From assembly GCF_014203795.1 (NCBI RefSeq), contig NZ_JACHJU010000001.1, positions 62,001-126,000 on the forward strand: a stretch of 64,000 nucleotides of DNA, in the 5' to 3' direction. This DNA is from Streptosporangium album. GTDB lineage: Bacteria; Actinomycetota; Actinomycetes; Streptosporangiales; Streptosporangiaceae. The translations under genes were made by a program, and so were the position numbers. Position 1 is the first letter of the stretch, and each line of letters opens with the position of its first letter. Shown here piece by piece: positions 18,226-27,185 of this stretch. Under the pieces are notes generated by a model. It did not search any database. It saw only the letters and a program-made list of their open reading frames with translations, and was not told the origin of the DNA.

Positions 18226-19984
18226 GGCTTGTTCGTGAATAACTGTCAGAGTTGATCTGCGGGACCGGGTCGACGGTGAGACGCTGGAGCATGACCGCCT
18301 CTTCGAAGGAAGATGTACCCGCAGCCGAGCTGCGGGCCAAGTTCGAGCAGATCCTGCCGCACCTTGACGAGCGGTGCCGTCGCCTCTACCTGGCCAGCGA
18401 GGCCGCCGTGCTCGGCCATGGCGGGATTGCCCTGGTGGCCGCAGCCTCCGGCATCAGTACCGCCACCATCGCGCGTGGCATCATCGAGCTGGAGACGCAC
18501 CCCGCGCCGACCCGCCGCATCCGGGCCTCGGGCGCCGGGCGCAAACCGCTGACAGTCACCGACCCCGGCCTGCTACCGGCCCTTGAGTCACTGATCGAGC
18601 CGCACACTCGCGGCGACCCCGTCTCCCCACTGCGCTGGACCACGCTGTCGCTGCGCAGCCTGGCCCATGCCCTTTCCGCGCAGAAGCATCCGATCGGTGC
18701 CACAACCGTCGGCCACCTGCTGCACGGCCTGGGCTACAGCCTGCAGGGCACGGCCAAGACCACCGAAGGCACCCGGCATCCGGATCGCGACGCCCAGTTT
18801 GCCCATCTCAACGCCACCGCCGCCGCCTTCCTCGACGACGACCAGCCGGTGATCAGCATCGACACCAAAGCCAAAGAGTGGCTCGGCAACCGCGACCGGC
18901 CTGGACGTACCTGGCAACCGGGAAAGAACCCGATCAAGGTGGACAGCCACACCCTCGTCACCAGCGACCAGCCAGTGGCCATCCCCTACGGAATCTACGA
19001 CCTCGCCACCAACAGCGGCTGGGTCAACGTCGGAACCGATCACGACACCGCCGAGTTCGCGGTGGAGTCCGTCCGCCGCTGGTGGCGACGCCGCGGTTGT
19101 CTCGACCACCCGCACGCCACCCGGCTGTTGATCACCGCGGACGCCGGTGGCTCCAACAACCCCCGCTACTGGACATGGAAGAAGCAACTACACGACTTCG
19201 CCCGCGAGAGCGGCCTTGAGATCACGGTCTGCCACTTTCCTCCCGGCACTTCGAAGTGGAACAAGATCGAGCACCGGATGTTCTGCCACATCACCGCCAA
19301 CTGGCGTGGCCGCCCGCTGACCAGCTACCAGGTCGTCATCGAGACGATCGCCGCGACGACAACAGAGGCCGGACTGAGAGTCAGCGCCGAACTGGACACC
19401 GGCAACTACCCACTGGGCACCGCCGTCACGCCCGCCGAGTTCCATGCCCTGCCGATCACACCCGATGCATTCCACGGCGACTGGAACTACACCCTGGCCC
19501 CCACCCCTCCCAGACTTTCCGAAGAAGCCGAGACCAACCAACCGATCGATCCGGACGTGACCTGGATGCTCACCGATCCGGCCCTGACCGGCATGCCGCG
19601 CTCGGACTTCGCTCGCCTGGTGCAGATCTCGGAGCCCTACTGGGACGCGCTGGCAGAGGCGGCCTTTCAACGCCGTTTCCACCGCCCGCGCCGCTACCTC
19701 CATCCGCAGACCAGCAGCCTAGATCACTTCCACCGGCTCCTGACCGCTTTACTCCGTCGCCGCAAGGCCGCGACCAGCACCCTCCTAGCCCGCCTGCTGG
19801 GCGTCACCCGCACCAACCTGTCCAACCAGTTCCAAGATGGCCACCGGATCCTCGACCTGCACAAAATCTCCGTCACGCCGATCCCCGGATCGCCCGCACG
19901 TACGCTCGAGCAACTGCAAGATCGTATTACGTCCGCCGATGACTGCCCCGCAGATCAACTCTGACAGTTATTCACGAACAAGCC
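18226..19984 (+). mobile_element. ISAzo13-family element nested in IS701
   Basis: It is 1759 bp with perfect 38-bp terminal inverted repeats (18226-18263 and 19947-19984, beginning GGCTTGTTCGTGAATAACTG). It is flanked by a 5-bp direct duplication, CCCAG, at 18221-18225 and 19985-19989. The element appears intact and recent. Confidence 0.92.
18291..19964 (+). CDS. ISAzo13-family transposase
   Basis: About 557 residues from ATG 18291, which has GGAG close upstream; the longer frame would start inside the terminal repeat. DDE-type motifs are visible: SIDTKAKEWLGN (first Asp), LLITADAGGSNNPR (second Asp) and PPGTSKWNKIEHRMF (Glu). An N-terminal helix-turn-helix-like region (AAASGISTATIARGIIELE) precedes them. 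The product catalyses excision and insertion of its element. Full length with no visible defect. Confidence 0.92.
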   Translation: MTASSKEDVPAAELRAKFEQILPHLDERCRRLYLASEAAVLGHGGIALVAAASGISTATIARGIIELETHPAPTRRIRASGAGRKPLTVTDPGLLPALESLIEPHTRGDPVSPLRWTTLSLRSLAHALSAQKHPIGATTVGHLLHGLGYSLQGTAKTTEGTRHPDRDAQFAHLNATAAAFLDDDQPVISIDTKAKEWLGNRDRPGRTWQPGKNPIKVDSHTLVTSDQPVAIPYGIYDLATNSGWVNVGTDHDTAEFAVESVRRWWRRRGCLDHPHATRLLITADAGGSNNPRYWTWKKQLHDFARESGLEITVCHFPPGTSKWNKIEHRMFCHITANWRGRPLTSYQVVIETIAATTTEAGLRVSAELDTGNYPLGTAVTPAEFHALPITPDAFHGDWNYTLAPTPPRLSEEAETNQPIDPDVTWMLTDPALTGMPRSDFARLVQISEPYWDALAEAAFQRRFHRPRRYLHPQTSSLDHFHRLLTALLRRRKAATSTLLARLLGVTRTNLSNQFQDGHRILDLHKISVTPIPGSPARTLEQLQDRITSADDCPADQL

Positions 19985-20522
19985 CCCAGTGCGCCCGAGT
20001 ACTGGCGGGCCGCTCCGACGGCGTCGGTGGAGGATTTCTCATCGCCGGTCTCGTCGACGACGAGCACCGTGTTCAGGTCGCCGAGCCGGTCGACCGCCCA
20101 GGTGGTGACCCGGTCGCGGACGGCGTCATCATTCCAGCGGGCCCGGGACAAGAAAGTTGCAGCACGTGCGGGCCGCGGTGACCGATCGCCTCGCCGAGAG
20201 TCCAGCAGTTGGCCGTCTCCTCGACCGTCAGCATCGCTTCGATCATGTTCCGGCAGGTCATCCGGGTTTCGCGGCGAGGGAAACAGACGGCGAGCCGGTC
20301 CATCAGCCCCTCGAAGCAGACCGGCCGGTGTTCATGCGCTGCGGTGATCGGTGCGGCCACCGTGTCTGGATTTGTTCTCACAAACGATCATGATGCTGGT
20401 GGCCGTTCTCATGCCCGCAGGCACTCCCGCGATCACCACAGCCCCACGATCTCGATCTACAGCTGCCGTATCTGACGAATGCAGCAGTACGCGTCCGACT
20501 TCACTCAGGATCGAGCCGGCAC

Positions 20523-21230
20523 TCATCGTGACGCCCTCCCAGAAGTTGCGATCTTTAGGTGTCCGACGGCATCCGGCCCCGTGTTGAAGATGAGATCAAG
20601 GACGCTCACCTGGTGGTCGAACGGCGGATGGAGCTGTGGATATTCGGGGTAGCCCGAGTAGTCGAACCATCGAAGCTTGATGCCCGCTCTCCGAAAGAGG
20701 CTCTCATTGAGGTAAGCCCGTGCAGCCGGACCAGTGACATATTCGCAGGCACCCGCCTTCTGACATAGATCGACGAGGCGCTCTGTCTTGGATCCTGCCG
20801 TGTCATATTTGGTGGACCACTGCAGGTCGGCCTGAATGCCAAGAGCCGAACAGAGCCCTTCGAGGAAATGTTTGTTTATTTCGGATAGCCTCTCGCTTCC
20901 GCATTCTCGGTAAAGCTTTTCCAGGACCGGCGCGAACTCGTCGAAATATGCAGTCTTCCGATAGGCCTGTGTGAGAGCTCGCCAGTGCACGACGTTCCAG
21001 TTCGGATCAGCGATGGTCGCTTCGTTGATCAGCTGGCTCCGAGGACCACGCTTGAGCGGAATCGAGAGCCACCTGGAACCCATAGCCGTCTTTATACGAT
21101 TACGATTACGCCAGTCCCTGTCGGTGTACTGCACCTCGTCAAGGAGGATGAACTCGTCGACGTGGGCGATTAGGTCAAAATATCCTTTCCATGGAATATA
21201 GTTTGACTGCACTATTGCAACCCGTTTCAT
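20523..21230 (-). CDS. WbqC-family protein (putative amino-sugar modifying enzyme)
   Basis: A 235-residue protein that matches the WbqC-like family from its first residues, VAIVQSNYIPWKGYFDLIAHVDEFILLDEVQYTDRDWRNRNRI, and further on SEINKHFLEGLCSALGI. Members occur in O-antigen and other glycan clusters next to dTDP-4-amino-sugar aminotransferases and are thought to acylate or aminoacylate the amino group. That activity is inference here, but the cassette does contain RmlA, RmlB and a WecE-like aminotransferase. ATG 21230 (GAGG nearby) is preferred over GTG 21239. It is followed downstream by the right end of the IS701 element and preceded by the GT2 gene in the same orientation, so the two likely share a transcript. 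Confidence 0.82.
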   Translation of the reverse strand: MKRVAIVQSNYIPWKGYFDLIAHVDEFILLDEVQYTDRDWRNRNRIKTAMGSRWLSIPLKRGPRSQLINEATIADPNWNVVHWRALTQAYRKTAYFDEFAPVLEKLYRECGSERLSEINKHFLEGLCSALGIQADLQWSTKYDTAGSKTERLVDLCQKAGACEYVTGPAARAYLNESLFRRAGIKLRWFDYSGYPEYPQLHPPFDHQVSVLDLIFNTGPDAVGHLKIATSGRASR

Positions 21231-21294
21231 GCGCCTCACACTTTCGACCCGTTCGGACTCCGTATGAATTCCTTAAGAAATCCCTTTAGCCGGA

Positions 21295-22296
21295 CTACCG
21301 CTCGTGAATGTCGGCTCCCGGTCGGATTAAAGTCTCCGTGCTTACATCAGGAACCGTCGACAGGCGTGGGGTTTGACTTTCGGACCGTTCGCGAACGATG
21401 TAGGTGGGACGCCCCATGCGCTCCACATGAATCCTGCCCAGATATTCCCCAATGATTCCGAGGGCAACCATCTGGGCAGAGGCGAACAGCGAAATCATGG
21501 ATGCTATAGACGTGAATCCTTTGAGTGTGCTATCCCCCCACCAATAATTCCAAAGAAAAATCGCGAGAAGGGCGGCGCCGAAGGAGCCCGTCAGCAGCCC
21601 GAAATAGGTGACCAAACGGAGCGGGATGGTACTGTATCCAACCATGACATGGATCGCATGGTGAATGAGCATCGGAAGGGTGTAATTGGATCCCCCAACG
21701 GGCCGGCGCTCCATGTTCACCCGGACGGTTCCGACTCGCATGGTCGCCCATGAGAACGATATATCGATCAGAGCGTGCGGGCCGGCGACCCCGTCCAACG
21801 ACTCGCGCAAAAAGCTACGGAAGGCACGGAACGCACAAATATCTTGACCCGTTACCTCCCCAAATCGTCCAGAGAGTCCAATTTTGAGTGACTTGGAGGC
21901 GAGATCACGTATAAATCCGTGCGTTCCAGCACACGGGACTGCGTAGACGATGTCGAGGTCAGGTCGGAGACCGGCCAGAAGTTTGGGTATCTCTTCCGGT
22001 GGATGCTGAAGGTCGTCGTCCATGGTCACCACGATGTCGTAGCGAGCAGAGCGGATGCCGGCGACAAGAGCGTTGTGCTGCCCGTAATTCCGGGCCAGCA
22101 GTAGCGCACGGACCGTTTCATGCCGATCGGCAAGCTCTTGGGCGACTTCCCAGGTGTTGTCTGGTGAACCGTCGACGACGAGTACGACCTCGAACACGGA
22201 AGCGATAGTTGGCAGAACGGCAAGGAGGCGATCAACCAATGCCGGAAGTGTCTGCACGGATCGGTAACACGGAATTACAACGGATACGTGAGTCAT
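21295..22296 (-). CDS. Family 2 glycosyltransferase, polyprenyl-phosphate type (GtrB/DPM1-like)
   Basis: 333 residues. The GT-A nucleotide-binding fold starts SVVIPCYRS, with VVLVVDGSPDNTW and the DxD region MDDDLQHPPEEI. Two C-terminal membrane helices (VTYFGLLTGSFGAALLAIFLW; ISLFASAQMVALGIIGEYLGRI) are typical of the GtrB/ArnC group. Such enzymes load a sugar onto undecaprenyl phosphate at the inner membrane face; a GtrA-type flippase (here at 30367) and a GT-C transferase (candidate at 32386) complete the usual three-part transfer system. Its sugar is likely the 4-amino-4,6-dideoxyhexose of this cassette (inference). Confidence 0.88.
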   Translation of the reverse strand: MTHVSVVIPCYRSVQTLPALVDRLLAVLPTIASVFEVVLVVDGSPDNTWEVAQELADRHETVRALLLARNYGQHNALVAGIRSARYDIVVTMDDDLQHPPEEIPKLLAGLRPDLDIVYAVPCAGTHGFIRDLASKSLKIGLSGRFGEVTGQDICAFRAFRSFLRESLDGVAGPHALIDISFSWATMRVGTVRVNMERRPVGGSNYTLPMLIHHAIHVMVGYSTIPLRLVTYFGLLTGSFGAALLAIFLWNYWWGDSTLKGFTSIASMISLFASAQMVALGIIGEYLGRIHVERMGRPTYIVRERSESQTPRLSTVPDVSTETLIRPGADIHER

Positions 22297-23093
22297 AGCG
22301 CCAGTCTCACGAGCACCAAACCGGCCTGCCGCACATACAGGCCGGATTTACACTATATTGATGAAATAAAGGATGAATCCAAGCTTTTCTATATCGCTCC
22401 TCGAATTTTTTATGATCTTGGAGTGACCGACTCGCAGCGAGCTGATCTTCTACGGGGACGGGGTCTGGGGTCCGGGCATACCCGCGGTCCGGTCGCTGCT
22501 GCGTGCAGGCAGGCTCCATGGGACCGACAGAAGGACCTTCCGTCTCGCTCATCCGTGTTTCCGCTGTTCAAGGTAGGAATGCCAGGCCCTGGACCATCGT
22601 CATGCAGTGAGCAGGTCGGGGGTATGGGGCCAGTCGTCGAGTGGAGTCAAGCCTTCCCTCGCCCGGCGAACCAACCGAGCGAGAACGGTCAAGAGGGTTC
22701 AGCGCGGCATCCTTTCGACCTGATCTTGACCCGTCCGCGCGCTCGTGAAGATCTATCCGAGATCGGGAGGAAAAGCACTACTGACTCCATTTCAGTCATC
22801 CATCCTGCCGCAGCAGAGCGTGCACAGATGGACCAACTGGAGGAAAAAGGGGCACCGTCTTGGTCGTGCGCGATTTGATCACACAGCACCGTGGGAAGGC
22901 CAGGCGCCCGCGCCCCGAGAATATCCTTACCATTTTTCGTGCGGATCAAGGCCGACGTCCCTCATCGAGGATGCAACTCAGGACACGCCTACCGCATGTT
23001 TGTCTTCGGGAGGTCGTGATCCATAGCATGGCCCCATAATCAGGGACTCGGCCAACGTGTCCGTCTTTCCTGTCTCACTGAATGGGCAATCGA
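22297..23093. other. Non-coding or decayed stretch
   Basis: Nearly 800 bp with only unsupported open frames. One + strand frame near 22440 reads ELIFYGDGVWGPGIPAV, which could be a fragment of a real protein, but no family was recognised. The part near 22297 must contain the promoter of the minus-strand GT2 gene. Confidence 0.4.
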
Positions 23094-23400
23094 ATGACTC
23101 TTTCGGAACACGTACCTGGCGGCACGGACATCGGAACTTCCCTAGCGCCCCACGATGTGCTGCCCGAATTTTCGTGATCCGCTTAGCCTGAAGAGCGAGC
23201 TTTGATGCGATGCGTACCCGGCCACGCATCCCGTCGACAATGGAACTCCACGGTCCATTCCCAGGACACAACTACGCGGAGGGATTCGGATATCGGTGGA
23301 GTAAGCATCGGGTGACGCATCCTGACTCACATGCCGGCATGCTGATTTCACGCGATCGGCTCCGAAGATGCTCATGAACTCCCATCTACGGCGATGTCCT
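23094..23400 (+). pseudogene. 5' relic of a methyltransferase paralogous to the gene at 37546
   Basis: This stretch aligns by eye with 37500-37825. It shares the leader GCCAACGTG-GTCC, the start context AATCGAATGACTC, GTCGACAATGGA-TTCCACG, GGGACA-AACTA-GCG, GGATTCGGATAT and CATGCCGGC-type blocks in the same order. It carries many substitutions and frameshifts and stops matching after about codon 95, before the SAM-binding motif. It is therefore a decayed partial duplicate. Confidence 0.7.
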
Positions 23401-23519
23401 GCGGCTCGCGTCCACCTATCGCCTGCTCAAACTGATCTGTCAGGTCGACCGCCTCGCAAGTCGGCACCGCTAGAACTGCTCTGTCACGAGGCCTGCGCAA
23501 GCCATATGGAAGGAAGGTC

Positions 23520-24026
23520 ATGGAGGTCAGATTGAGGCCGGTCCGCGAGGAGGACCTGGACGTCTTCGAGACGGAACGGGCTACCCCTGAACTCAGAGGC
23601 GAGCTTCAGTGGTACGGACATCGCTCTTCTCACGGGCTTCGCCAAGAGTTCGCCGAGAACGGATTCCTCGGCGCCGACTCCGGCCGCCTCACCATCGACG
23701 TCGACGGTGACACAGCCGGATGGGTGGTGTGGTGGATGACCGCCTGGGGACCGGATTCTACGTGTTGGTGCTGGGCGATGGGCATCTGCGTCTTCTCCGG
23801 CTTCCGCCGCAAGGGCATCGGAACACTCGCTCAGCGCCAGCTCGTGGACTACCTGTTCGCCCACACCCGAGCTGAACGCATCCAGTCCTTCACGGACATC
23901 GCCAACTATGGCGAGCAACGCGCTCTAGAGAAGATCGGGTTCGAACGCGAGGGGATCCTGCGCCGCGCCCAATGGCGGGACGGTGACTGGCACGACCAGA
24001 TCCTCTACTCGGTGCTGCGCCCATAA
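23520..24026 (+). CDS. GNAT-family N-acetyltransferase
   Basis: A 168-residue protein with a GNAT fold: N-terminal VRLRPVREEDLDVFE, the acetyl-CoA-binding motif A in GICVFSGFRRKGIGTLAQRQLVDYLF, and the C-terminal block NYGEQRALEKIGFEREGILRRAQWRDGDWHDQILYSVLRP. The latter is characteristic of the RimJ/RimL-like acetyltransferase_3 subgroup. The start follows GGAAGGAAGG. Substrate unknown; it could be an amino sugar or a small molecule. It stands alone between decayed DNA and IS sequences, so no operon partner is evident. Confidence 0.87.
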   Translation: MEVRLRPVREEDLDVFETERATPELRGELQWYGHRSSHGLRQEFAENGFLGADSGRLTIDVDGDTAGWVVWWMTAWGPDSTCWCWAMGICVFSGFRRKGIGTLAQRQLVDYLFAHTRAERIQSFTDIANYGEQRALEKIGFEREGILRRAQWRDGDWHDQILYSVLRP

Positions 24027-24134
24027 AGTCCAAGAGGCTCTACGTCGGCAAGTGCGGGTTCGTCCATTAAACCGGCTCCGCCGGACTCGGGGTACATCAG
24101 AGTCTCCACCACGGTTCCGGTGTTCTCACGTTTT

Positions 24135-24176
24135 GAGATCGAGGATGCTGAGCCTGAATCCACCGAGCGTCTTTGA
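24135..24176 (+). pseudogene. ISAs1-type transposase, extreme C-terminal relic
   Basis: The + strand reads MLSLNPPSVFE and stop, matching the unusual end (NPLSLNPPSVIR) of the ISAs1 transposase at 25875 at both protein and DNA level (CTGAATCCACCGAGCGT). It lies in inverted orientation to that gene across the IS1380 element. The remainder of 24027-24384 shows no gene and probably contains the left end of IS1380. Confidence 0.55.
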
Positions 24177-24384
24177 ATGATCGTTTCTAAGTTCGATTCC
24201 TCCATGAGGGCCGTTTCTCTCGGTGTTCGGCAGGTGGAGTCCTGTTTTCGGGCGTGATGGGGCCGCCGCTGGCGGGTTCTGCGGCTTGTCCGGGTCATGC
24301 GGTTCGGGGCGGTCGGTGGCGGTGTCGCCGGTGGCTGGGTAGGCCGTCAAGGTGCTGGCGGGGTGGTGCCTGTGAGATGGGATA

Positions 24385-25782
24385 TCAAGCGGCTCGGGCG
24401 AGCGGTGGCGAGCGAAGCGCGTCGAAGAGGTTCATCCAGGCGGGCTGCCAGGGCCAGTGGCCGGGCAGGTGGAGGGTGATATGGCCGCGCCCGTGCCGGG
24501 CGAGGCGGGCGGGTACGGCGATGAGGTGGCGGCGCAGAGTGGCTCCACGTGCTCGTGCGCAGCGGGCTCCGGACAGGCAACCGGCGGCGCGGAGCAGGTT
24601 GTGGCTGATCGTGGCCAGTGCCAGCCAGGCGGCGTTGGCCGCGAAATTACCGGAGGGCAGGTGAGCCAGCGGCCCGGAGATCAGATCGGCGAAGATCTGC
24701 TCGATGATCGCGTGATCACGATGCTGTCCTTCGGCCTGGATCAGCTCATACGGAGTGTCGGTGAACACGGCGTGGTAGCGATAGCACGGGTGGTGGCCGG
24801 GGTCGGTCTGCTCACCCAGTCGTTTGACCCGGCGCACGATCAGGCGGGCGGTTACGGCCTGCCCCTTCTTGGAGGTGAACGCGGTGTAGCGGGTCTCGGC
24901 GACCTCGGCATCGGAGATCCACTGCCCGGATTCCTCGTCCAAGATGGCGTTGGGGTAGCTGATCGGGGTCCAGGCGCCCTGGGGGATCGCGGCGATCGCC
25001 GCCTTGATTTTGGGGTCCATCTTCGCGGTGAAGGAGAACCGGACATCGGCTCGCCGGCAGGCGCCGATGACCTTGGCGCTGTAGTAGGCCGCATCGCCTC
25101 GGCAGAGCAGGATGCCGGTGGCTCCGGCCTCCCGGGCCGTATTGATCGACTCGGTCACGAAGGTGTCTGCGCCGCGGGCGGAGTTGGCGGTGCCGCCGCG
25201 CAACCGACTGGCGGTGATGACCGGGGCGGCCAGTGGGGTGGACAGGGCCGAGGCGAGCACGTTGAGACCGCGGACCCGCAGGCTCTTGCCTTGAATCTTG
25301 GTGTGCCCGAACCCGGCGCCCTGTTTGGTCGGCCCGTAAATCCGTTTTTGCATCGAGTCCAGATCGAGGAACGCCAGCACGTCCACGCCGGGCAGCAGCG
25401 GTGTGTGCGCGGCCAGACGGGCCAGCAGGCGGCGGCCGACCTTCCCGATCTGCCGCACGTTGCCCCACGTCAGACAGCGCAGAAACGACCCGAGCGTGGA
25501 GGGGGCGCGGATCCCGGCAAACAACTTATCCATCCCGCCGTGGCGCAGCACGTCCAGATCATCGATGCTGTCGGCCCCGGCGATCATCCCGGCCACGATC
25601 GAGCCGATTTTCAGCGGGGCATTCACCCCGAGTCGGTCGGCGATGGTCACGTGCTCCTGAGCCAGACCGGCCAGGTCACAGCGCTCGGCCAGGCGCATCA
25701 CCGGCAGCAGGCCTGCGTAGGCGACCGTGTGCTGGTCATCGAAGATCGCATGGGTGTGGGCGGGAGCGTGAGACAATCGCAC
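24385..25782 (-). CDS. IS1380-family transposase
   Basis: 465 residues from GTG 25782, full length for the family. Motifs include LAERCDLAGLAQEHVTI, KIGSIVAGMIAGADSIDDLDVLRHG, VLAFLDLDSMQKRIYG (first catalytic Asp), ILLCRGDAAYYSAKVIGACRRADVRFSFTAKMD (second Asp) and HRDHAIIEQIFADLISGPLAHLPSG (Glu region). No frameshift is visible. Terminal inverted repeats could not be paired confidently by eye. It is flanked by ISAs1 sequence on both sides, suggesting insertion into or beside older IS debris. Confidence 0.9.
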   Translation of the reverse strand: MRLSHAPAHTHAIFDDQHTVAYAGLLPVMRLAERCDLAGLAQEHVTIADRLGVNAPLKIGSIVAGMIAGADSIDDLDVLRHGGMDKLFAGIRAPSTLGSFLRCLTWGNVRQIGKVGRRLLARLAAHTPLLPGVDVLAFLDLDSMQKRIYGPTKQGAGFGHTKIQGKSLRVRGLNVLASALSTPLAAPVITASRLRGGTANSARGADTFVTESINTAREAGATGILLCRGDAAYYSAKVIGACRRADVRFSFTAKMDPKIKAAIAAIPQGAWTPISYPNAILDEESGQWISDAEVAETRYTAFTSKKGQAVTARLIVRRVKRLGEQTDPGHHPCYRYHAVFTDTPYELIQAEGQHRDHAIIEQIFADLISGPLAHLPSGNFAANAAWLALATISHNLLRAAGCLSGARCARARGATLRRHLIAVPARLARHGRGHITLHLPGHWPWQPAWMNLFDALRSPPLARAA

Positions 25783-25874
25783 TTACGACGTGCCCTCTTG
25801 ATTCGGCGGCTGGAAGCGTAGAGAACTCCCATCCTGCCAGGTCAGAGGGCATCGTCATGTCTACGGTCCAGCCC

Positions 25875-26975
25875 TCACCTGATAACGCTCGGTGGATTCA
25901 GGCTGAGTGGGTTGGCGTAGTCGCTGTGTGACCAGCGTTGGCCTGCGGCGATGTTGGGGAAGCCGGCCAGGTGGAGGGCGCCGATGGCGAAGCTGCGCAG
26001 TGCGGCCATGACGGCGGGTCCGGTGCCGGTGCGGATGGTGCCGGCGCCCTCGCCGTAGGAGACGTCACGCACGTAGTGACTGGTTTCGATGGACCAGTGT
26101 GATCTGACCAGTGTGGCGAGTTGGGCTGCGGTGACCTGGTCGGCGGTCAGGCTGGTGATGCCGAGTGCGGCGATCGCCGAGGTGAGTTTCCCCTCCAGGT
26201 CATAGACCTCACGTTCGATCAGGAATACCTGCGCGACGTGCGGGAAGGTGATGTTCTCGGGTGCGGGCGGCATCTGGATGGTGCGCTTTTCGATGCGGCC
26301 GTTTCCGCGGCCGGTCTGGGTGTGGGCGATCGGGACGTCTTTCCGGGCCAGGGCATCCAGGTGGGTGAACAGCAGGGGCTGGTTGCCGGCCACGGGCAAC
26401 AGGTAGTGCCAGCCCTTGGTCTCGACGACGAAGGCGGCGAGCTTGCGCTGGGTGTGGAGCGCGGCGGCGGTCAAGACGACCGTGCCGTCCAGATGGTCCA
26501 GGTCGAGGTTGCTCAGCAGCGGCACGGCTTGGGTGATTTCGTTGGTCTTGCGGTCGACGGCGCGCATGGCCGGCGTCGCGCGGGCGGCCGGCCAACTGCC
26601 GAGTGCGGCCATGACCTGCTTGTCGTTGGTCTTGTTCAAGGTCTTGCGGATGGTGGATTCGCAGGGTCTCACCAGTTGTCCGTTGCGGCGAGAGCGTACT
26701 CCCAGGGCGGTCAGCACCTGCCCGGGTGCCTCATCGGCCCACTGGCCGATCGCGGTGAAGGAGCGTGCGCCGCCGAGCACCGCTGCCACCGCGATCGCCA
26801 GGATGGAGACGAACGCATGCCGTACCCCGCGGCGTCCGCGCGGGTCGGTGATTTCCGACAGGTGTTCCAGCAGGTCACGGCAGTCATCGAGGCCAAGGAC
26901 CGGATTGGCGAGATCAGCCGGACTGCCGCCTCCGGCCCCTCCCCAGATGAGGGTGGAAAGATCGGCGACAGGCAT
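25875..26975 (-). CDS. ISAs1-family transposase, internally shortened
   Basis: About 366 residues from ATG 26975; the frame is open to 27098. The N-terminal DDE_Tnp_1-associated region is clear: DCRDLLEHLSEITDPRGRRGVRHAFVSILAIAVAAVLGGARSFTAIGQWADEAP. After MRAVDRK the sequence jumps to TNEITQAVPLLSNLDLDHLDGTVVLTAAALHTQRK. Intact relatives have a VDGKTLRG motif with the first catalytic Asp and some 25 more residues before the K-NEI block, so an in-frame deletion seems to have fused the two. ADALHT is also AAALHT, losing a second Asp. Probably inactive. Confidence 0.8.
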   Translation of the reverse strand: MPVADLSTLIWGGAGGGSPADLANPVLGLDDCRDLLEHLSEITDPRGRRGVRHAFVSILAIAVAAVLGGARSFTAIGQWADEAPGQVLTALGVRSRRNGQLVRPCESTIRKTLNKTNDKQVMAALGSWPAARATPAMRAVDRKTNEITQAVPLLSNLDLDHLDGTVVLTAAALHTQRKLAAFVVETKGWHYLLPVAGNQPLLFTHLDALARKDVPIAHTQTGRGNGRIEKRTIQMPPAPENITFPHVAQVFLIEREVYDLEGKLTSAIAALGITSLTADQVTAAQLATLVRSHWSIETSHYVRDVSYGEGAGTIRTGTGPAVMAALRSFAIGALHLAGFPNIAAGQRWSHSDYANPLSLNPPSVIR

Positions 26976-27185
26976 GGCAGGATTGACGGACAACGAGGCT
27001 CCGCAGGGACAGATGACGTAGAGAATCACCTGTTTAGCGGGGCCTCGTGCTGTTTTGCCCTGCTGACACGCTCTCAGCGATCGACTCGTGATCTGCACCG
27101 CCGCACCTGGTGTCTCACCATCCGAGAACGCCGGGGCCGTGGAGTCTCCACCGGAGCCGGGCGATTCGAACTGCAGAACTCCAGT

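Larger units (their letters stand above)
17263..20381 (-). pseudogene. IS701-family transposase, disrupted
   Basis: Read from the GTG at 20381, the N-terminal segment is MDRLAVCFPRRETRMTCRNMIEAMLTVEETANCWTLGEAIG. A frameshift near 20150 (just after GPHVLQ) moves it to frame FLSRARWNDDAVRDRV. A nonsense codon lies at 18186-18184 (VHL, TAG, Y) and the ISAzo13 element is inserted at 18226. The C-terminal part from 17985 is intact: YDWAMIEVL, RRWRIEEDFQAAKGLTGLDQGQVT, which carries the catalytic Glu region. This transposase cannot be made. Confidence 0.85.
17218..20470 (-). mobile_element. IS701-family element, interrupted by an ISAzo13 insertion
   Basis: Terminal inverted repeats TACGGCAGCTGTAGATCG are found at 17218-17235 and, inverted, at 20453-20470. 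The element encodes one transposase on the minus strand, split by the nested IS at 18226-19984. No target duplication was found at the outer ends. It lies about 50 bp beyond the stop codon of the WbqC-like gene. Its left 535 bp recurs almost unchanged at 34995. Confidence 0.85.

Noticed and set aside
22288-22878. 196-residue open frame on the + strand
   Set aside because: No ribosome site, no recognisable domain, atypical composition, and it overlaps the promoter region of the minus-strand GT2 gene.
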